Shown here piece after piece: positions 55,569 through 64,000 of a stretch of DNA of 64,000 nucleotides. The stretch spans positions 2,790,001 to 2,854,000 of the forward strand of contig NZ_CP094970.1 of the NCBI RefSeq assembly GCF_025790165.1, given 5' to 3'. Source of the DNA: Solicola gregarius (GTDB taxonomy: Bacteria; Actinomycetota; Actinomycetes; Propionibacteriales; Nocardioidaceae). How positions within the stretch are numbered: position 1 is the stretch's first letter; every line of letters starts with the position of its first letter. Both the position numbers and the translations under genes were made by a program. The notes beneath the pieces are model-generated. The model was not told where the DNA came from. It was given only the letters and a program-made list of their open reading frames with translations, and did not search any database.

Positions 55569-56377
55569 CGATCAGTGACGCGGCAGCGGACCGATGGCTC
55601 ACCTGCCCAGTACCTCGCCGGGCTGCGCGGGCGCGACTCTTCTGCCTGCCGCATGCGGGCGCCGGAGCGTCGGCGTACGACGGCTGGCCGGACATGCTCG
55701 CCGAACACACCGACGTCGAGGTGCTGCCGGTGCGCCCGCCCGGCCGCGAGTCGCGACTCGCTGAGCGGCCACGCCTCGACTCGTCGGAACTCACCGACGC
55801 GATTGAGCGACGACTGGACCGACCGTATGCCCTCTTCGGGCACAGCGTCGGCGCCCGTCTCGCCTTCGAGGTCGTTCGCGAGCTGCGTCGGCGCGGCCGG
55901 CCCCGTCCGGTGCTGTTGTGCGTATCCGGATGCCCCGCGCCACAGCTTCCAGTCGAGTCGCCGGAAGACTCGAGCCTGTGTGACGACGCGTTCCTCGAAC
56001 GCGTCGCAGGCATTGGTGGCATGCCCGCGCATGTGCTGGCCGACCCAGAACTGCGTGAACTCGTGCTGCCCGCATTGCGAGCCGACTTCGACTATGTCGA
56101 CTCGTACCGCTACGAGCCGGAGCCGCCACTCCCCGTACTACTGCACGCTTTCGGCGGAGACGACGACCCGGAGGCCGGACCCGGCAAGGTCCAGGCATGG
56201 CGCAGCCAGTCCATCGGGCCGTTTCGCTGCACAATCCTCCGCGGCGATCACTTCTTCGTCACGGAGCACCGCGACGAGGTGATTCGGCAGGTCGCGGGGT
56301 CGTTGGAAGGCGCCCTCGAGACCTCCCTCGGCCTCGCCTCCGAGGCCGGCTCGGCATTCGAGGCTCACCGAGCATGA
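55565..56377 (+). CDS. Type II thioesterase
   Basis: A 270-residue alpha/beta hydrolase. LFCLPHAGAGASAYDGW near residue 25, VLPVRPPGRESRL near 55, nucleophile elbow ALFGHSVGARLAFEV near 95 with Ser, and catalytic His in LRGDHFFVTEH near 222. It removes wrongly loaded acyl groups from carrier domains or releases a carrier-bound building block. GTG start overlaps the lyase stop by four bases, and the next gene overlaps it in turn. Confidence 0.93.
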   Translation: MTISDAAADRWLTCPVPRRAARARLFCLPHAGAGASAYDGWPDMLAEHTDVEVLPVRPPGRESRLAERPRLDSSELTDAIERRLDRPYALFGHSVGARLAFEVVRELRRRGRPRPVLLCVSGCPAPQLPVESPEDSSLCDDAFLERVAGIGGMPAHVLADPELRELVLPALRADFDYVDSYRYEPEPPLPVLLHAFGGDDDPEAGPGKVQAWRSQSIGPFRCTILRGDHFFVTEHRDEVIRQVAGSLEGALETSLGLASEAGSAFEAHRA

Positions 56378-57207
56378 CAGGAGCGCCGCTGTGTCTTTGG
56401 GCAGGAACGCTCGTCGGGCATGACCTGATGACGAGGCTGTGCGCAGCGGCCGACGCGGGGTACGCGTCGATGTCGGCATCACCGGCCGAACTGGCGGCGG
56501 CCGTCGGAGCCGACGGCGGCCGCGCTGTGCGTGCAGCCCTCGATGACACCGGATTGACGCTCGCGTGCCTGGACCCGGTCGTCACCTGGGTCCCGGGCGC
56601 CGTAGCCGCCCATCCCGCACACAGAGCGCACGCGCTCGTCACAGTGCAGACGTGCCTGGAGCTCGCGGAGCGTTTCGGGATCCCATTACTGAACGCCGTC
56701 GACGTCACCTGGCGCCCGCTCGGTCACGGGGCATGGGACGGATTCGCCGCCCTTGCTGCCGCTGCCGCGACCCGAGGCATGTCGGTCGCCGTCGAGCCGC
56801 AGGTCTACTCGGGGGTGCCGGACGTCGGGAGCGCCATGGACTTGTGTTCGTACGCCGGCACCGGCACGGCACTGCTCGTCGACCTGTGGCACCTCAATCG
56901 CATGCACCCGCCGGCCGATCTCACGGGGCCGTCGATCGCAGCGGTCCAGGTCGCCGACGGCCCGCGCCATGCCGCATCCGACCCGGTCGCCGAAAGCATC
57001 ACGGCGCGGCTAGCGCCCGGGGCCGGGCAGTTCGATCTCGTCAATCAGCTGCGTACGCTGCGTGTTCGCGCGGACGTCCCGATCGGGCCGGAACTGTTCG
57101 GTCCCGCGGTACCGGACGCGGCCGTCGCAGCACATCTTGCCGAAGCGCTGACGACCACCCGTGCGGTGCTCGCCGACGTGGTACGCGCGCAGGTCACGCC
57201 CAGATGA
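56374..57207 (+). CDS. TIM-barrel protein, sugar isomerase/epimerase-like
   Basis: A 277-residue protein of the xylose isomerase-like TIM-barrel family (AP endonuclease family 2 fold). ATRGMSVAVEPQVYSG near residue 130 supplies a metal-binding Glu, LLVDLWHLNRM near 168 the Asp/His pair, AAVQVADGPRH near 190 and PIGPELFGPAV near 232. Relatives include hydroxypyruvate isomerase and sugar dehydratases. The reaction here is unknown; its tight coupling (ATGA) to the thioesterase suggests a role in making or tailoring the same building block. It overlaps the convergent HTH_42 gene by 14 bases. Confidence 0.8.
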   Translation: MTGAPLCLWAGTLVGHDLMTRLCAAADAGYASMSASPAELAAAVGADGGRAVRAALDDTGLTLACLDPVVTWVPGAVAAHPAHRAHALVTVQTCLELAERFGIPLLNAVDVTWRPLGHGAWDGFAALAAAAATRGMSVAVEPQVYSGVPDVGSAMDLCSYAGTGTALLVDLWHLNRMHPPADLTGPSIAAVQVADGPRHAASDPVAESITARLAPGAGQFDLVNQLRTLRVRADVPIGPELFGPAVPDAAVAAHLAEALTTTRAVLADVVRAQVTPR

Positions 57208-58285
57208 TTGTTGGTTCGTCACCGCCGGTCGAGGTCGCGATCGCGGTGGCATGCTCCTCGGCCGCCTTCCTCTCCGTTGGCGTGAGCCGGTCGAACGGCT
57301 CGATCGTCACCTCGGCCGACGAGCTGCGGTAGCGCCACATGCCTGCGACTTCGCCGTTGACCAGGAGTGCGCCCGGGCCGGACAACGCTTTGAACACCTT
57401 CTGGCGACGCGTGGAGTCGGGCACGAGCAACGCGCGGTCGGCTTGGCGTAGGTAGGGGTCGTTGGGCGGCACCAACGCCGCTCCCTTCGGAGGGCTTGCC
57501 GTACGCAGGCGGTCGAGCAGGGATTCGGGAAGATCGCACCTCTTCGAGCCGATCTTCACCTTGACGAGGTCGCCATCGAGGTCGTTCCAGACTCTGGTGA
57601 TGCCGGTGGTGCCGGCCTCCTGCCAGTCCCGGTAGAGCGTCTTGGTGATCGGCCCGTTGACCCTGAAGAACGTCTCGAGGAACCTCTTGTGTGGGTTCTC
57701 GACACTTTGCTGCTTCACTTTCGGACGTGGGTAGAAGATCGTGGCACGGCCTTCCGACGGGCCGATGACGACCTGCGCCTGCCGCACCGCGGCTCGGAAC
57801 ATCCCGTCTGGCACGTGTACGGCATCGCACCTCGGGCAGTACGACGACAGGGATGGCGACACTTCGTCGGCGACCTGTCGGCTGGCGTCGCCCTTGGGTG
57901 TCTTGCCCTGCACGATTCTCCCGAGCGCGGCGGCGACCTCATCGACCGCTTCGACGAACGCCGCTCCGCCATCGTCGGACTCGAGCGGAGCGAGGGCATC
58001 GCGCACCAGGTCCAGTTGATCGGCGCTGTGCGCATGCGGCGCCCCGCGTACTGACCACATGCACACAGCGGGGCCGCTCGGAGTGATCGCGTCCGCAATG
58101 GCCGTGTTGTCGAGGCTTGTGGTGCGCTGGGAGAGCGCCTGCTCGCCGTTGGACTGACGACTACCTTGCAAGCCGAGGAGGAGCAGATCGTCGAGAACGT
58201 CGTCCTCTGCGTGCCCACCCAGGCCGTGTCCGCTCCAGCGGTACCCGAGCCAGCGGTCCCTGTCCACGATGGCTGTATTGCTCAT
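57194..58285 (-). CDS. Winged-helix HTH_42 (DUF1006) protein, AlkZ-like
   Basis: A 363-residue protein of the winged-helix DNA-binding HTH_42 family. Family landmarks: LLLLGLQGSRQSNG near residue 35, AVCMWSVRGAPHAHSADQL near 75, YCPRCDAVHVPDGMF near 145 (a CxxC pair), and GALLVNGEVAGMWRYRSS near 320. The family includes AlkZ, the DNA glycosylase that protects Streptomyces from azinomycin, and AlkX relatives. In a biosynthetic cluster it would be a good candidate for self-resistance to a DNA-modifying product. I cannot confirm the catalytic Gln motif by eye. Start ATG at 58285. Confidence 0.78.
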   Translation of the reverse strand: MSNTAIVDRDRWLGYRWSGHGLGGHAEDDVLDDLLLLGLQGSRQSNGEQALSQRTTSLDNTAIADAITPSGPAVCMWSVRGAPHAHSADQLDLVRDALAPLESDDGGAAFVEAVDEVAAALGRIVQGKTPKGDASRQVADEVSPSLSSYCPRCDAVHVPDGMFRAAVRQAQVVIGPSEGRATIFYPRPKVKQQSVENPHKRFLETFFRVNGPITKTLYRDWQEAGTTGITRVWNDLDGDLVKVKIGSKRCDLPESLLDRLRTASPPKGAALVPPNDPYLRQADRALLVPDSTRRQKVFKALSGPGALLVNGEVAGMWRYRSSSAEVTIEPFDRLTPTERKAAEEHATAIATSTGGDEPTIIWA

Positions 58286-58295
58286 GCGGCCGAGC

Positions 58296-59093
58296 CTACG
58301 GGGAGTCCGAATGTGCGGCTTGTAGGACGTCGCTGGCGATGCGCAGTATGTCCTCGACGTAGTCGACGAGGTAGAAGTGGTCGCCGGGGAACGTACGCAT
58401 CGCGAATCCGCCGGTGGTCACGTCCGCCCACTCGTGCATATCGGATGTCGGAGCGATTGAGTCGGATTCGCCGGCCAGGGCAATGACGGGGACGTCGAGG
58501 CTTCCGTTGGCGGCAGGGTCGACATAGGCGGCACTGATCGTGAGGTCGGCGCGGATGGCAGGTGTGAACAGTTTGCGCAGTTCCGGGAGGTCGAGGACCT
58601 CGGTCTCGGTGCCGCCCCATTCAGCGAGTGCCTGCCACATCTGGTCATCGGGCAGTTCATGCACCGTGCTCGTGACGGGCACCGTGGGGGCGACGTGCGC
58701 GGACACGATGAGTCCACACAGGGTGGCGCCGGCACCACTGACTCGCCGGGCGGTCTCGAACGCGACAGAGGCGCCCATACTGTGGCCGAACAGTACAACT
58801 GGCGTGTCGCCGGGTCCCTCGGCGACGTCCGCGAGGAGTTCCGTCGCGAGCGCATCAGCGATCTGTTCGACACTCTCCGCGAACGGCTCGGCGAGGCGTT
58901 CGTGCCGGCCGGGGTATTGGACGGGCACCAACGCGACCCCGTCGGGGACCGCTGACGACCATGGCCGAAAGTATGTGGCGCTGCCGCCGGAGTGCGGACA
59001 GCAGACGATGCGTGGCGTACCCGGCGCAGGTGGATCGCCGTGCTGCCAGCGTCTCTTGGGCGGTGCGGTCGGAGCCGTGGCGCTGTGGATCAC
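58296..59093 (-). CDS. Type II thioesterase
   Basis: About 265 residues. IVCCPHSGGSATYFRPW near residue 30, LVPVQYPGRHERL near 55, nucleophile elbow VLFGHSMGASVAFE near 100 with Ser, and His in FPGDHFYLVDYVED near 230. It lies next to the P450 and A-T genes at 59183-62337, as TEII genes do in aminoacyl-carrier hydroxylation sets (NikP2, TioQ), so it could release the hydroxylated amino acid. The start is uncertain: GTG at 59093 is used here, GTG at 59141 is in frame; neither has a convincing ribosome site. Only about 90 bases separate it from the divergent P450. Confidence 0.9.
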   Translation of the reverse strand: MIHSATAPTAPPKRRWQHGDPPAPGTPRIVCCPHSGGSATYFRPWSSAVPDGVALVPVQYPGRHERLAEPFAESVEQIADALATELLADVAEGPGDTPVVLFGHSMGASVAFETARRVSGAGATLCGLIVSAHVAPTVPVTSTVHELPDDQMWQALAEWGGTETEVLDLPELRKLFTPAIRADLTISAAYVDPAANGSLDVPVIALAGESDSIAPTSDMHEWADVTTGGFAMRTFPGDHFYLVDYVEDILRIASDVLQAAHSDSP

Positions 59094-59182
59094 CCCTCGA
59101 GTCTCGGTGTCTTCGTGACGCCCGGTCGAACAACCTTGCACGGATCATTCACGGGTCATTCGTCAGGCTGGCTGCGGTGCGT

Positions 59183-60421
59183 ATGAATCGGGACCATTGG
59201 GTGGTGATCACCGGACTCGACTTCGATCTCACCGACCCGCAGACCTTTCGGCCCGGGGAACACGGCCATCTCGTCGAACTGTGGGAATCGTTGCGGGCCC
59301 GCGATCACGTGTTCTGGCAGCCGTTCGAAGACACCGGGTTCTGGTCGGTCATCTCGTATGCCGACGTCCGCGCGACCTACCGTGATCGGGAGAACTTCAC
59401 GTCTGAGCGCGGCAGCATTCTCGACACCCTGCTCGCCGGCGGTGATTCCGCTGGTGGACGCATGCTCGCGGTAACCGACGGCGCACGACACCGGGCGCTT
59501 CGTAAGGCGATGAGCCGGTTCTTCACGCCGCGGCATCTCGAGTCGGTCGAGCGGTCGATCGCGCGACGCACGGCACGCGTCGTCGACGAGGCGGTGGAAC
59601 GATGCACCGTCGACTTCGCGACCGATGTCGGCGACCGTCTCCCTATCGAGGCGGTCTGTGACCTGATGGGGGTGCCGGAGTCAGATCGACCGCAACTACT
59701 CACCTACACCAAGGCGGCTCTGTCGTCCGATGACGAGGACAGCTCCGAACTCGACGCGATCAGTGCGCGGAGCGAGTTGCTGCTCTACCTCGCCGACCTG
59801 GTGGCCGCGCGGCGCACCGACCCTGGCGATGACCTCGTCAGTGTGCTGACGAGCGCCGAGGTCGACGGTGAGCCGTTGGACGACGACGATCTCGCGCTCA
59901 ACTGCTACTCCTTGATCCTCGGCGGCGACGAGTCGACGCGCGTGTCTGCCGGTACCGGCGCTCTCGCCTTCGCGCGCTGCCCTGCGCAGTGGACCAAGCT
60001 ACGCGAGTCCCGCAACGTGTCGCCGAACCTGCTGCCCACAGCCATCGAGGAGGTGCTGCGCTGGAGTACGCCGTCGATGCACTTCGCCCGAACCGCGACG
60101 GCCGATGTGCAGATCGGCGAGCACACCATCCGCCGCGGCGAGGTCGTCGCATTGTGGAACAGCGCCGCCAACCTCGATCCGGAGTGGTTCGAACAGCCCG
60201 GGCGTTTCGACATCGACCGCCCCGCGCGCGACCACCTCACCTTCGGCCAGGGCAGGCACTACTGCGTCGGCGCGATCATGGCTCGCATCGAGTTGCGCTG
60301 CCTGTTCGACGCATTATGCGAGCGTGTCGTCCGGATCGAGGAGGCTGCGGCACCGCGACAGGTCTTCTCGAACTTCCTGTTCGGCTACAGCAGCCTGCCA
60401 CTTCGTCTACACAGAGCCTGA
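59183..60421 (+). CDS. Cytochrome P450, likely acting on a carrier-bound amino acid
   Basis: A 412-residue P450. I-helix SLILGGDESTRVSAG near residue 240 (GGDES in place of AGxET), ExxR in IEEVLRWSTPSMHFART near 290, and heme-binding LTFGQGRHYCVGAIM near 350. The GGDE-S I-helix and the neighbouring A-T didomain and TEII resemble the sets in which a P450 beta-hydroxylates an aminoacyl-S-carrier (NikQ, NovI, TioI). Tryptophan on the carrier at 60474 would be the expected substrate. Start ATG at 59183, with GTG 59177 in frame. Confidence 0.92.
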   Translation: MNRDHWVVITGLDFDLTDPQTFRPGEHGHLVELWESLRARDHVFWQPFEDTGFWSVISYADVRATYRDRENFTSERGSILDTLLAGGDSAGGRMLAVTDGARHRALRKAMSRFFTPRHLESVERSIARRTARVVDEAVERCTVDFATDVGDRLPIEAVCDLMGVPESDRPQLLTYTKAALSSDDEDSSELDAISARSELLLYLADLVAARRTDPGDDLVSVLTSAEVDGEPLDDDDLALNCYSLILGGDESTRVSAGTGALAFARCPAQWTKLRESRNVSPNLLPTAIEEVLRWSTPSMHFARTATADVQIGEHTIRRGEVVALWNSAANLDPEWFEQPGRFDIDRPARDHLTFGQGRHYCVGAIMARIELRCLFDALCERVVRIEEAAAPRQVFSNFLFGYSSLPLRLHRA

Positions 60422-60473
60422 GGTAACAGCGGCGCTCCACACCCAGAGCCTGCCGGCACCCGCCCGTCTCGCA

Positions 60474-62337
60474 TCAGGTGCGGCCGCCGGCCAAGGCGGC
60501 GAGACCGGCCGGTGTTGCCGCCTCGAAGGCGTCGCGCAGCGGCAGTCGTACGCCGGTGCGTTTTGCGACCGTGCTGATCAGCCGAGTGAACTTGATCGAG
60601 TCCCCGCCGAGACTGAAGAAGTCGTCGCCGGGTCGGACGGCGTCGACTGCCGGCAGGTTCTCGACGAACAGTTCACGCACGATGTCTTCGAGGTCGCCGG
60701 ACAGGTCGCCGAGCCGACCCGAGCGGTCGCTCGGATCGGCGGCCTCGGCCGGGTGGTCATGCCCGGGGGAATCCGTCGGTGTGGGCAGTCGGGCTCGGTC
60801 GATCTTGCCGTGCGCAGTGGTCGGTAGGGTTTCGAGCACGATCAGGCGGTTCGGCAGCATGTGCCGGGGCAGCTTGTCGGGGAGATCGCGCTGCAGATCC
60901 TGAAGGCGGGAGCCGGCGGCGAGTGTCACCCAGCCGATGATGCTGTCGCTGCCCGGCTCAAGCTGGCGCACCCCGACGGCCGCCGTGCACACCGCCGGGT
61001 GCGCGGCGATAGTTGCTTCGACCTCGCCTAGCTCGATCCGGAAGCCGCGCAGCTTGATCTGGGCATCGCGGCGCCCGACGAACTCGAAGTGCCCCTCCGG
61101 GCGGCGTACACCCAGATCGCCGGTGAGATAGACCCGCTCGCCGGACGTCCCGTTCGGGTCGGGGCGGAAACGGGCGGCCGTTTGCCGCGGTCGGCCGAGG
61201 TACGCGCGCGCGATGCCGTGGCCGCCGACTCTGATCTCACCGACCCGGCCGCTGTCGACGCAGCTGAGCTCGTCGTCCACGACGTCGACGCGCGTCTCAT
61301 CGAAGGCGGTGCCGATGTCGGCGCGGCGGCCGCCGCGCAAGGGTTCGCTCATCGTTGCGCCGACCGTTGTCTCGGTTGGGCCGTAGCCGTTGATGAGTGT
61401 ACGTTCGGGTGCCCACGCATCGACGATGCCCTGGGTGCAGGTGTCTCCGGTCGAGACGACGGTTCCGCCGCGGAGCACGTCGCTCGATGGGTTCAGAGCA
61501 CCGAGTGCCACGGGGGGGCAAGGTCGCGTGCGTGATGCGGCGGTCGGTGAGCGTGTTCGAGAGAGGCTCGCCGGGCAGCAGCTCTTCGGCCGGGGTGAGG
61601 TGCAGTGTTGCGCCGTGCAAGAGCGCCAGGGTGATGTCCCAGAACGCGGCGTCGAAGCTAGGCGACGCCCACTGCAGCACCTGGTCGCCCTCGCCGGTGC
61701 CGATCGTGCGGGATTGGGTCGTGGCGAGTGCGCGCATACCGTCGTGCGTTACTGCAACGCCTTTCGGCTCCCCGGTCGAGCCGGAAGTGTAGATCAGGTA
61801 GGCGAGGTTGTCCACGCGAAGGGGCGAGAGTCGTTCGGCGTCTGTGAGTACGTCGTCGGCCACCCCAGGCGCGCTCGCGTCGGCAATGACGAGGTCGTCG
61901 ACGTCGAGGTCCCAAGGCGACCGGCCGGTGTGTAGCAGGAGCGTGGGCTCGGCGTCGGCGATCATGAACCCGATCCGCATGGCCGGGTAGGACGGGTCCA
62001 GCGCCAGGTAGGCCGCGCCCGACTGCAGGATTCCGAGAAGCCCGACCAGCCAGTCGCTCGAGTCACGGTCTGCGACGACCGCGACGATCGATTCCGGTCC
62101 GATGCCGCGCTCGATCAGGCGACGCGCGACTCGGCGTGACGCCCGTGCGAGTTGGCGGTACGTGAGTGCGCGGTCCGGCGCCACCACCGCCGGTGTACGG
62201 GCGTGCCGAGCGACGACGTCCTCGAAGAGGTTGACGGCGGTCGCGGCACGCTCGTCGTCAACGCCTGGCCGCTCGGCATCGACCTGTCTGACCAGTCCGG
62301 CGGCGGTAGGTGTGACGAGCTCACCGGCCGTGGTCAC
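60474..62337 (-). CDS. NRPS A-T didomain, Trp/Kyn-like code, broken in a G7 tract
   Basis: Repaired, a 620-residue A-T protein. A domain: TYRQLARASRRVA, YTSGSTGEPKGVAVTH (A3), GYGPTETTVGAT (A5), YLTGDLGVR (A7), HGKIDRARLP (A10); T domain with DFFSLGGDSIKFTR near 575. The frame is lost at 61512-61518 (seven G on the plus strand); dropping one base joins ITHATLPP to VALGALNPSS. Pocket by hand: D-A-W-T-V-T-G-V-G-K, one residue from the daptomycin kynurenine code as I recall it (DAWTTTGVGK). Start GTG at 62337 overlaps the regulator stop (GTGA). Next to a P450 and TEII. Confidence 0.85.
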
Positions 62338-62948
62338 GCCGGCTCCAGCAGGTAGCCGCGACCCCACACGGTGACGATGGAGAGCTTGAGCGGTTTGATA
62401 CGCCTCCGCAGACGCAGGATGCGCAGGTCGAGTGCGTTGCGGTGGTCGTCGCACTCCTCGCCCCAGGCGCGCTCGATGAGCTGATCGCGGGAGGCGACTC
62501 GCTGGAAATTGTCGACGAGGACGTGCATGATCGCCGCCTCGGTGTCGGCCAGCGGTAACCGGGCGGCGTGCGTACACAGCACGTTGTCCGGACTGATTGC
62601 TGGGATCTGTTCGTTGCGGGCGCGTTGAATCAGGCTTTCGACGCGAGCGTCTACGTCGCCTTGTTTCAGAGGCGGGCGCACCCAGTCCTCGAGGGGGTCA
62701 ATACATTCCGGTGCTTCTGCATTGGATTCCGCCACCCACAGCACCGGGGTGCGGTTACTCAGGAAGCGATCGCGCTCGCAATATTGCAGCGGCCATCGAA
62801 GGAACTGGATGTCGTCGCCCGGTGGACGTCGCCGCCGGCTCTGCGGGACGTCGGTGGACGAAGCCGGCGTGGCGCGGTTCACCGCGGGACGTGAGATAAG
62901 GGGGTGAGTACGGTTCGTGGCGCTCAGCGGCGCATCGGTGATCCTCAA
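62334..62948 (-). CDS. OmpR-type winged-helix regulator with atypical receiver
   Basis: About 204 residues. The C-terminal 80 residues are a Trans_reg_C DNA-binding domain: LADTEAAIMHVLVDNFQRVASRDQLIERAWG and LDLRILRLRRRIKPL, ending VTVWGRGYLLEP. The N-terminal part is shorter than a receiver and shows no clear phospho-Asp; FLRWPLQYCERDRFL and VLWVAESNAEAPE look like a remnant of one. It is probably the cluster's own regulator and acts without phosphorylation. A TTG at 62948 with GGGAGG upstream is preferred; ATG 62969 and 63035 are in frame but place the ribosome site inside the gene. Confidence 0.78.
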   Translation of the reverse strand: MRITDAPLSATNRTHPLISRPAVNRATPASSTDVPQSRRRRPPGDDIQFLRWPLQYCERDRFLSNRTPVLWVAESNAEAPECIDPLEDWVRPPLKQGDVDARVESLIQRARNEQIPAISPDNVLCTHAARLPLADTEAAIMHVLVDNFQRVASRDQLIERAWGEECDDHRNALDLRILRLRRRIKPLKLSIVTVWGRGYLLEPA

Positions 62949-62969
62949 TGTTCGATCCTCCCTCGGCAT

Positions 62970-63585
62970 GCGTAACCGGCGGTCGTTGTCCCGAGGCCAC
63001 GTCGCCGGATGGCCGAATTCTTGCCGCTCGGGCACGGGCTAAAACATGGTTCGCCAAGGTTGCGAGGGGTTGGACGCCGCACCCGCCATGCGCTAAACGC
63101 GGGCGTACTAACATGACGCGGCCGCGGGCTGAACGGGTCTTTCTCGCCTCTGTCGCCGTTGCCCGATCGCCTTGCCATTATCGCATTTCGGTGTACTGAG
63201 CGTTACACGTCGGCGCTCTTCGGCGGAAGTCTCGCACAACGGCGAAGCCGCATACCCGGTCGTTTCGCCTCATGACATCGATCCGTGCATTTTCCTTGGA
63301 TGACTGCGCGCGGTACGTACCCGTGATCGCCGGCCGCCCCCGACGACTCAGGTGATCTCGTCGTCGCGTCCGGCGGCCGACAGACTCGCGACAGGCTGCC
63401 CCACAAGCGATGCACTCCATGGTGAATTCGCATCGTCAAGGATCCGCGCGGCGTTCGCGCGCAAACCGACCGCAGAGAGTAGCGACGACGGCATGCGTAC
63501 TGGATCGGAACCGTGCATGGCCGCGATTGACGCATTGGCGGCCCCAGAACGTGGGTCCATAGCCCCGGCCGGCCGGGGTCGGCAC
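62970..63585. other. Intergenic region between cluster regulator and methionine-salvage gene
   Basis: About 600 bases without a convincing gene. No convincing repeat, RNA gene or strong promoter was recognised. Short open frames here lack ribosome sites and family resemblance. The region probably carries the promoters for the regulator (leftward) and the salvage gene (rightward), and it marks the right border of the NRPS cluster. Confidence 0.5.
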
Positions 63586-63588
63586 GTG

Positions 63589-64000
63589 GTGAGCACGAGC
63601 GGTCGCCACGTCGTGGCGGCGACGGCCGCCGTCCTCGACATCGCAGGCACGATGAGTCCGCCGGCGGCGTTCGCGAACGGCCTGGATTCGTACGCCCGCA
63701 CTCACCTCGTCGACACCGTGGTCCGGCCCGGGGCCGCCGTACGCGAGGTGGTCGCCGATGTCGTCGCGGACGTACGCCGGGCAGTCGGCCGGTCCGATGC
63801 CGACGTGCGCGACGTTGCGCAAGTACTCGAGCGGTGGAGCGACGAGGACCGCAAGGTTGCACCGCTGAGGACCCTGCAGGGGCTGATCTGCCAGCAGGGC
63901 TTTGCCGCCGGCGAGTTGACCGGGACAGTCTTCCCGGACGTCCCCCCAGCGCTTGCCCGCTGGCGTGCGGCGGGGGTACCGCTGTACGTGTACTCCTCTT
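63589..64000 (+). CDS. mtnC: Acireductone synthase (enolase-phosphatase) family, N-terminal part
   Basis: A HAD-family protein cut by the window end after 137 residues. The N-terminus VLDIAGTMSPPAAF matches the LTDIEGTTSPI motif of MtnC, QGFAAGELTGTVFPDV and VPPALARWRAAGVPLYVYSS match its second half (HAD motif II Ser at the end). MtnC turns 2,3-diketo-5-methylthiopentyl-1-phosphate into acireductone in the methionine salvage pathway. The second acidic residue of motif I (E in DIEGT) is Ala here. Start GTG at 63589 (or 63586) agrees with the family N-terminus; ATG at 63517 and 63493 are in frame upstream. Confidence 0.8.
   Translation, partial: MSTSGRHVVAATAAVLDIAGTMSPPAAFANGLDSYARTHLVDTVVRPGAAVREVVADVVADVRRAVGRSDADVRDVAQVLERWSDEDRKVAPLRTLQGLICQQGFAAGELTGTVFPDVPPALARWRAAGVPLYVYSS

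Overview
High-GC DNA with frequent GTG starts, tightly packed genes and four-base ATGA/GTGA overlaps points to an actinomycete (Actinomycetota). Gene content (MalT-type LuxR regulator, PHO boxes, DUF47/PiT pair, NUDIX-SixA protein) fits Propionibacteriales/Nocardioidaceae-like or Streptomyces-like genomes, but the family cannot be fixed from the sequence. No rRNA, tRNA, CRISPR, transposase or phage gene was seen.

Left part (1-17.3 kb), mostly chromosomal functions: the end of an unknown gene, a small acidic ORF behind a perfect palindrome, a DUF47 (PhoU-like)/PiT phosphate transporter pair, and convergent to it pstS-pstC-pstA-pstB with a PHO box. Then come a SulP transporter with a short leader ORF, a YihY-type membrane protein, a membrane protein of unknown role, a large LuxR regulator, small membrane/stress-type proteins, and a NUDIX-SixA hydrolase with its own PHO box. 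Three copies of a palindromic 164-198 bp intergenic element are scattered here.

Centre and right (17.4-63 kb): one nonribosomal peptide (NRPS) cluster, starting with a phosphopantetheinyl transferase and DrrAB-type exporter and ending with an OmpR-like regulator. Its assembly line is broken into many pieces: stand-alone C domains, C-A-T, a C-A-T look-alike whose A domain has lost its motifs, C-T-C with only a remnant of an A domain, A-T-C, three A-T didomains, a stand-alone thioester reductase and three type II thioesterases (one with Cys in place of Ser). Building-block genes suggest (i) 2,3-diaminobutyrate from threonine (threonine kinase, PLP beta-replacement enzyme, argininosuccinate-lyase-like enzyme, possibly the ATP-grasp ligase), and (ii) kynurenine or 3-hydroxyquinaldate from tryptophan (A-T didomain with code DAWTVTGVGK, P450, TEII, MbtH, tryptophan 2,3-dioxygenase, aminotransferase, and an aryl-acid-like A-T). 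One A domain reads as serine (DAWHFSLIDK). The reductase suggests release as aldehyde or alcohol. The whole looks like an undescribed peptide, possibly DNA-active: a DNA-glycosylase-like HTH_42 protein sits in the cluster.

Three cluster genes (A-T-C, PLP enzyme, A-T) are each interrupted by one extra base in a G/C homopolymer. In all three the rest of the protein reads on correctly in another frame, so sequencing error is the simplest explanation.

The window ends inside a methionine-salvage-type acireductone synthase gene.
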